Positions 6,957-10,632 of a stretch of 10,632 bases of DNA are shown here, piece after piece. A program made the translations under genes and the position numbers. Every line of letters begins with the position of its first letter. The first letter of the stretch is position 1. The notes under the pieces are model-generated. The model had not been told where the DNA came from and ran no database searches. It saw only the letters and a program-made list of their open reading frames with translations. The DNA is taken from contig JALTMS010000593.1 in NCBI GenBank assembly GCA_027001345.1, forward strand, positions 1-10,632, given 5' to 3'. This DNA comes from Acidobacteriota bacterium (GTDB lineage: Bacteria > Acidobacteriota > Polarisedimenticolia > J045).

Positions 6957-8924
6957 ATGAAGGTTGCGGTGATCGGCTCGGGATCCATCGGGCCCGACCT
7001 GGCCTACGGCTTCGTCTCCGCACTGGCGGCGAGCGGAGACCACCAGGTCTACCTGCACGACATTCGCCAAGAGGCTCTCGATGCCGGTGTTGAACGCATC
7101 CGGGGGTACGTCAAGAAGGGGCTGTCCCGAGGCAAACTCAGCCCGCGTGTGGCTGCGGCCATCGAGAAAGCCCTGGTTCCGACCCTCGACATCGGCGACC
7201 TGGCGGAGTGCGACTACGTTCTCGAGGCAGCTACCGAGGAACTGGGCACCAAGCAGGCGATTCTCGACAGTCTGGAGGCAGCGGTCGGCCCGGAGTGCCT
7301 GGTGGGTTTCGCCACCTCCGGCATTCCGCGTGCCCGCATCGTGGCCAACGCGCGGCATCCCGAGCGTTGCTTCGTCAACCATCCTTTCTTCCCGGCCTGG
7401 CGCTCGCTGCCGATGGAGGTGGTGCTCTCGGGTGATGCCACCTTCGAGCCGCGCATGCTGGAGATGCTGCGCCGGCTGGGCAAGGTGCCCGTGGTCACCG
7501 CCGATGTGCCCTGTTTTGCGGCCGACGACATCTTTTGTAACTACTGCGCCGAGGCAGCGCGCATCGTGGTCGAAGGCGTGGCCACGCCGGCCCAGGTGGA
7601 CAAGATCGTCAACGACGCCATCGGCGGCGGCGGACCCTTCCTGGTGATGGACCTGACCCGGGGCAACCTGCTCAACGTCAAGTGCCTGAAGTTGATGCAG
7701 GAAGGCCCTCCAGGGGGTGAGTGGTTCGCGCCTCCCGAGATCTTCACCACCCAGGGCAACCGGCCCTGGCACGATCGCAAGAACCCGGGGGATCCCTCCC
7801 ACGACGAGGCTCTGGCCCGCACCGTGCTCGATCGCATCCTCGCCGTGCTGCTCGCCCGCACCTTCTACGTGGCCGACAACGAGATCTGTTCCCGCCGGGA
7901 ACTGAACTGGATGACCCGCACGGCCCTGGGTTTTGCCAAGGGCCTGCTCGACCTGGCCGAAGACCTGGGGCCGGAGAAGGTCGCCGAGATCTGCGAGAGC
8001 TACGCTGCGGCCCATCCCGGCTTCGAGGTGCCGCCGAGCATTCGCGAGCGCAGCTTCCCGGCCTTCCGCCGCAACGTGGAGGTCACCCGGCGAGGTGACG
8101 TGGCGGTGGTTTCCATCGAGCGCCCGGAGGTGAAGAACGCCCTCAACCACCAGACCATGGAGGAACTCGATGCGGTCTTCGCCGAACTCGAGCGGGATGC
8201 CGGTGTCCGTGGAGTCGTACTGACCAGCTTCGACGGCTCTCTGGCCGGCGCCGACATCATGGAGCTGGCGGCGCTGAAGACCCCCGAGGAGGCCGCGGCC
8301 AAGTGTCGCCACGGTCACGGTGTGCTGGCCCGCATCGCCGCGATGAGCAAGCCGGTGGTCGCCGCTGTCGACGGTCCCGTACTTGGTGGCGGCTCGGAGC
8401 TGTCGATGGCCTGCCACGGCCGCGTGGTCGGCCCGTCACTGGTGCTCGGCCAGCCCGAGGTGAACCTGGGGATCATCCCCGGCTACGGTGGCACCCAGCG
8501 TCTGCCGCGGCTGGTGGGTCTCGAGCGCGGCGTGGAGATGCTCCGTTCGGCGCGCAGCATCGGCGCCGACAAGGCCCGTGCCTGGGGCTGGGCAGCCGAG
8601 GCGGAGGGGGCCACGCCGGTGGATGCGGCGATGGCTCTGATCCACGATCACCTCGAAGGTAAGGTGAAGCTGGCGCCGGTGGATCCCGCGCCGATGGAGG
8701 TGCCCGCCGAGCTGCCCGCCGTGGAGATCGGCCACCGTTCCCTGGCCATCGACGCGATCCTCTGCGACGTGATCCGGCGGGGTCTGGCCCGGCCCCTCGA
8801 TGAGGGCCTCGAGATCGAGGCCGAGGGCTTCGCCCGCTGCAAGAAGACCGTCGACTACGACATCGGCATGACCAACTTCATTCAGAACGGTCCCCGGGTG
8901 CCGGCGACCTTCCTCCACGAGTAG
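6957..8924 (+). CDS. Bifunctional 3-hydroxyacyl-CoA dehydrogenase / enoyl-CoA hydratase fusion
   Basis: This 655-residue fusion has the dehydrogenase first and the crotonase domain second, the reverse of FadB but like archaeal fusions such as the crotonyl-CoA hydratase/3-hydroxybutyryl-CoA dehydrogenase of Metallosphaera. Residues 1-185 are the NAD-binding domain (VAVIGSGSIG at 3-12); the dehydrogenase C-terminal domain runs to about 365. The catalytic pair is H142 and E154, 12 apart as in human HAD (H158/E170), and S121 matches human S137. The conserved active-site Asn (human N208) is replaced by D190. The crotonase domain (about 372-570) keeps both catalytic glutamates: E481 in LGGGSELSM and E501 in GQPEVNLG, 20 apart as in rat hydratase. 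Oxyanion-hole segments are SLAGADIME (428-436) and LGGGS (476-480). A tail of about 75 residues (580-655) is unassigned. It heads the plus-strand operon. Likely jobs are oxidation of 3-hydroxypimelyl-CoA and/or crotonyl-CoA conversion to acetoacetyl-CoA (inferred from neighbours). Confidence 0.92.
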   Translation: MKVAVIGSGSIGPDLAYGFVSALAASGDHQVYLHDIRQEALDAGVERIRGYVKKGLSRGKLSPRVAAAIEKALVPTLDIGDLAECDYVLEAATEELGTKQAILDSLEAAVGPECLVGFATSGIPRARIVANARHPERCFVNHPFFPAWRSLPMEVVLSGDATFEPRMLEMLRRLGKVPVVTADVPCFAADDIFCNYCAEAARIVVEGVATPAQVDKIVNDAIGGGGPFLVMDLTRGNLLNVKCLKLMQEGPPGGEWFAPPEIFTTQGNRPWHDRKNPGDPSHDEALARTVLDRILAVLLARTFYVADNEICSRRELNWMTRTALGFAKGLLDLAEDLGPEKVAEICESYAAAHPGFEVPPSIRERSFPAFRRNVEVTRRGDVAVVSIERPEVKNALNHQTMEELDAVFAELERDAGVRGVVLTSFDGSLAGADIMELAALKTPEEAAAKCRHGHGVLARIAAMSKPVVAAVDGPVLGGGSELSMACHGRVVGPSLVLGQPEVNLGIIPGYGGTQRLPRLVGLERGVEMLRSARSIGADKARAWGWAAEAEGATPVDAAMALIHDHLEGKVKLAPVDPAPMEVPAELPAVEIGHRSLAIDAILCDVIRRGLARPLDEGLEIEAEGFARCKKTVDYDIGMTNFIQNGPRVPATFLHE

Positions 8925-8935
8925 GAGAGGAAACC

Positions 8936-10219
8936 ATGGCCAGCAAGCGCGCGATCATGATCCTCGATGGCGGCCGGCGGACGCCGCGGGCCGACATTCT
9001 GATCAACAACCGGGAGCCGGGTCTGTTCTCCCGCTTCTCCACCACTCAGCTCGGCGGGATGGCCATCGCCGCGACCCTCGAGAACACGGCCATCGATCCC
9101 CGGGACGTGGGGCACGTGGTGATGGGCATGGCTTCCCACAGCCACCGCGACTCGATCTACGCCGCCCAGGGCATGCGCTGGCGGGGCGGGCTCGGCGATG
9201 ACGTGCCGGCCCTGACCGTGGCCCGGATCTGCGGTTCGGGCGCGGAGGCGGTGGCGGTGGGAGCCGAGATGATGCTTGCCGGCGTGCGCCACGACCGGCG
9301 CCGTCCGCTGACGGTGGTCGGGGGGGCGGAGAGCATGCAGTACCCCTTCACCCTCTACAACTACCGAGGACGGAAGGTGGGCGAGGCGGTGCAGAAGTAC
9401 GGACCGCTGGACGTGCGGGCCCTGCCCTCCGGCTCCTACCTGCAGGACAGCTTGCTGATGGGGCTCTACGACCCGAGCAGCAAGATGTCCATGGCGAACA
9501 CGGCCGAAGAGCTGGGCCGCCGCTACGAGATCACCCGAGACGAGGCCGACGCCTTCGGTTACCGCTCCCACGTGCTGGCCCGCACGGCCCGTGACGAGGG
9601 GCACTTCGACGAGGAGACGGCGCCGGTCAAGGTGGTCGTCGACGGGGCGCGGGAGCCGGTGGAGGTGCGGCACGACACCCACATCATGGACACCATCAGC
9701 CTCGAGAAGATGGGCCGCCTGCGGCCGGCTTTCGAGGCCGGCGGCATCATCACCGCGGGCAACGCCAGCGCGGTGGTGGACGGGGCGGCGGCGATGGTGA
9801 TCGCCGAGGAGAGCGCCGTGGCCGAGCGCAACCTCAGGCCCCTTGCGCGGCTGGCGGGCATGGGGGTGGCGGCCTGCGATCCGCACATCATGGGCTGGGG
9901 CCCCGTACCCGCCGTGCGCCTGGCTCTCGACAACGCGGGCATCAAGGGCAGCGACGTGGACATCGTGGAACTCAACGAGGCCTTCGCCCCCCAGGCGCTG
10001 GCCTGCATCCGCGATTTCGAAGAACTCGGCATCGCCCCCGAGAAGGTCAACCCCATGGGCGGGGCCATCGCTCTGGGGCATCCCCTGGGAGCGACGGGAG
10101 CGATTCTGACGCTGACGTGTGCCTACGCCCTGCGGCGCCGCAAGCTGCGCTGGGGAGTGGTGACCATGTGCATCGGGGGCGGACAGGGCATCGCGCTGAT
10201 CCTCGAGTCGATTCACTGA
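8936..10219 (+). CDS. Thiolase (acetyl-CoA C-acyltransferase)
   Basis: This 427-residue thiolase cleaves a 3-oxoacyl-CoA with CoA to give acetyl-CoA and a shortened acyl-CoA. All catalytic elements are visible: nucleophile C99 in ARICGSGAEAV, ELNEAFAPQAL (345-355), H382 in GGAIALGHPLGATGA, and the second cysteine C412 in TMCIGGGQG. It is longer than the usual 390-400 residues. The loop domain between GGAESM (129-134) and MANTAEELG (186-194) looks expanded, which may affect substrate choice. It starts 11 bases after the fusion-gene stop with GGAGAGG (8924-8930) 5 bases before the ATG, so it is in the same operon. With a 3-hydroxyacyl-CoA dehydrogenase before it and a ring hydrolase after it, its likely substrates are 3-oxopimelyl-CoA (to glutaryl-CoA) and/or acetoacetyl-CoA. 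A biosynthetic thiolase role is less likely in this context. Chain-length preference cannot be read from sequence. Confidence 0.94.
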   Translation: MASKRAIMILDGGRRTPRADILINNREPGLFSRFSTTQLGGMAIAATLENTAIDPRDVGHVVMGMASHSHRDSIYAAQGMRWRGGLGDDVPALTVARICGSGAEAVAVGAEMMLAGVRHDRRRPLTVVGGAESMQYPFTLYNYRGRKVGEAVQKYGPLDVRALPSGSYLQDSLLMGLYDPSSKMSMANTAEELGRRYEITRDEADAFGYRSHVLARTARDEGHFDEETAPVKVVVDGAREPVEVRHDTHIMDTISLEKMGRLRPAFEAGGIITAGNASAVVDGAAAMVIAEESAVAERNLRPLARLAGMGVAACDPHIMGWGPVPAVRLALDNAGIKGSDVDIVELNEAFAPQALACIRDFEELGIAPEKVNPMGGAIALGHPLGATGAILTLTCAYALRRRKLRWGVVTMCIGGGQGIALILESIH

Positions 10220-10258
10220 AAAAGCGAGAAGAGCAGGACGCGAGAAGGAGTAGAGGCA

Positions 10259-10632
10259 ATGGATATCAAGTGGCTTCCCCGGGATCACCAGCAGAAAGAC
10301 CACCGGCTCTTCGGCTCCGAGCACTGGGGCGAGCAAGCGCCTTGTACGATCTACGAAAAGCGCCCCCTGGTCGATCCCGAGGGCCGTCAGGTCGAGGGGC
10401 TCTACACCGCGTGGGTGACCCTCAACAACCCGGAGCAGTACAACTCCTACACCACCGAGATGGCCAAGGGCGTCACGGCGGCGTTTTCCACCGCCTCGCT
10501 CGACCGTAGCGTGGTGGCGGTGGTCTTCACCGCCGTGGGCAACCGGGCCTTCTGCACCGGCGGCAACACCAAGGAGTACGCCGAGTACTACTCGCGACGT
10601 CCCAACGAGTACGGCGAGTACATGGACATCTT
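10259..10632 (+). CDS. bamA: 6-oxocyclohex-1-ene-1-carbonyl-CoA hydrolase, 5' third
   Basis: The frame is open from the ATG at 10259 to the window end, giving 124 residues of a protein that in this family is about 375-380 long. The enzyme, BamA or Oah, hydrolyses the ring of 6-oxocyclohex-1-ene-1-carbonyl-CoA to 3-hydroxypimelyl-CoA. It belongs to the crotonase superfamily and is the standard marker gene for anaerobic aromatic degradation. The N-terminal part WLPRDHQQKDHRLFG (5-19), IYEKRPLVDP (31-40), NNPEQYNSYTTEM (56-68) and especially AFCTGGNTKEYAEYY (97-111) match what I know of BamA and set it apart from BadI and ordinary enoyl-CoA hydratases, which lack this N-terminal extension. AAGGAG (10245-10250) lies 8 bases before the ATG. 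The gap from the thiolase stop is 39 bases, so one operon is likely. The truncation is only the window edge. It implies a dienoyl-CoA reductase product upstream in the pathway, with Dch and Had encoded elsewhere, perhaps just beyond the edge. Confidence 0.93.
   Translation, partial: MDIKWLPRDHQQKDHRLFGSEHWGEQAPCTIYEKRPLVDPEGRQVEGLYTAWVTLNNPEQYNSYTTEMAKGVTAAFSTASLDRSVVAVVFTAVGNRAFCTGGNTKEYAEYYSRRPNEYGEYMDI

Noticed and set aside
6894..8417. Minus-strand open frame (507 residues) opposite the fusion enzyme
   Set aside because: The opposite strand carries intact dehydrogenase and hydratase motifs with a perfect Shine-Dalgarno. The antisense product is His/Gly/Arg-rich and resembles no family.
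8882..10336. Minus-strand open frame (484 residues) opposite the thiolase
   Set aside because: It is an antisense shadow spanning the thiolase and the start of bamA, both of which have clear motifs on the plus strand.
10259..10632. Reading the last gene as an ordinary enoyl-CoA hydratase or BadI
   Set aside because: The N-terminal extension and the FCTGGNTKEYAEYY motif fit BamA/Oah. BadI and ordinary hydratases are about 260 residues and lack this extension.

Overview
This is a GC-rich bacterial chromosome segment whose genes fit anaerobic degradation of an aromatic acid through benzoyl-CoA. The decisive markers are the first third of a ring hydrolase of the BamA/Oah family (6-oxocyclohex-1-ene-1-carbonyl-CoA hydrolase) at the right edge, and a BcrB-type benzoyl-CoA reductase subunit with an HgdC/BcrA-type ATPase activator in the middle. 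The sequence alone does not fix the phylum. ATP-dependent (class I) benzoyl-CoA reductases are best known from Thauera, Azoarcus and Rhodopseudomonas, but the archaeal-style gene content here (ADP-forming acyl-CoA ligase, dehydrogenase-hydratase fusion) does not point to those genera specifically.

Layout. Bases 1-980 (minus strand) hold the 5' part of a secreted protein with an Ig-like domain, probably unrelated to the pathway. A 127-base gap follows. Bases 1108-6671 are a tight minus-strand operon, transcribed from right to left: bcrB-like reductase subunit, activase, ADP-forming acyl-CoA synthetase, sodium:solute symporter. Junctions are a 4-base overlap, a 2-base gap and a 13-base gap. Bases 6672-6956 are a 285-base divergent intergenic region with a possible promoter and several short inverted repeats. 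Bases 6957-10632 are a plus-strand operon: a 3-hydroxyacyl-CoA dehydrogenase/enoyl-CoA hydratase fusion, a thiolase, and the truncated bamA/oah gene.

How the genes could work together (inference). The symporter imports an organic acid and the ADP-forming ligase makes its CoA thioester. The reductase and activase use ATP-driven low-potential electrons to dearomatise benzoyl-CoA. BamA/Oah opens the ring to 3-hydroxypimelyl-CoA. The fusion enzyme and thiolase then carry out beta-oxidation to acetyl-CoA units. Missing from the window are the other reductase subunits (BcrC-type and a second ATPase), the dienoyl-CoA hydratase (Dch), the 6-hydroxycyclohexene-carbonyl-CoA dehydrogenase (Had), a ferredoxin and its reducing enzyme, and any regulator. 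Some may lie beyond the right edge. No RNA genes, CRISPR arrays, insertion sequences or convincing terminators were seen. Two start codons were placed downstream of the longest possible open frame because a strong Shine-Dalgarno sequence points to the internal ATG.
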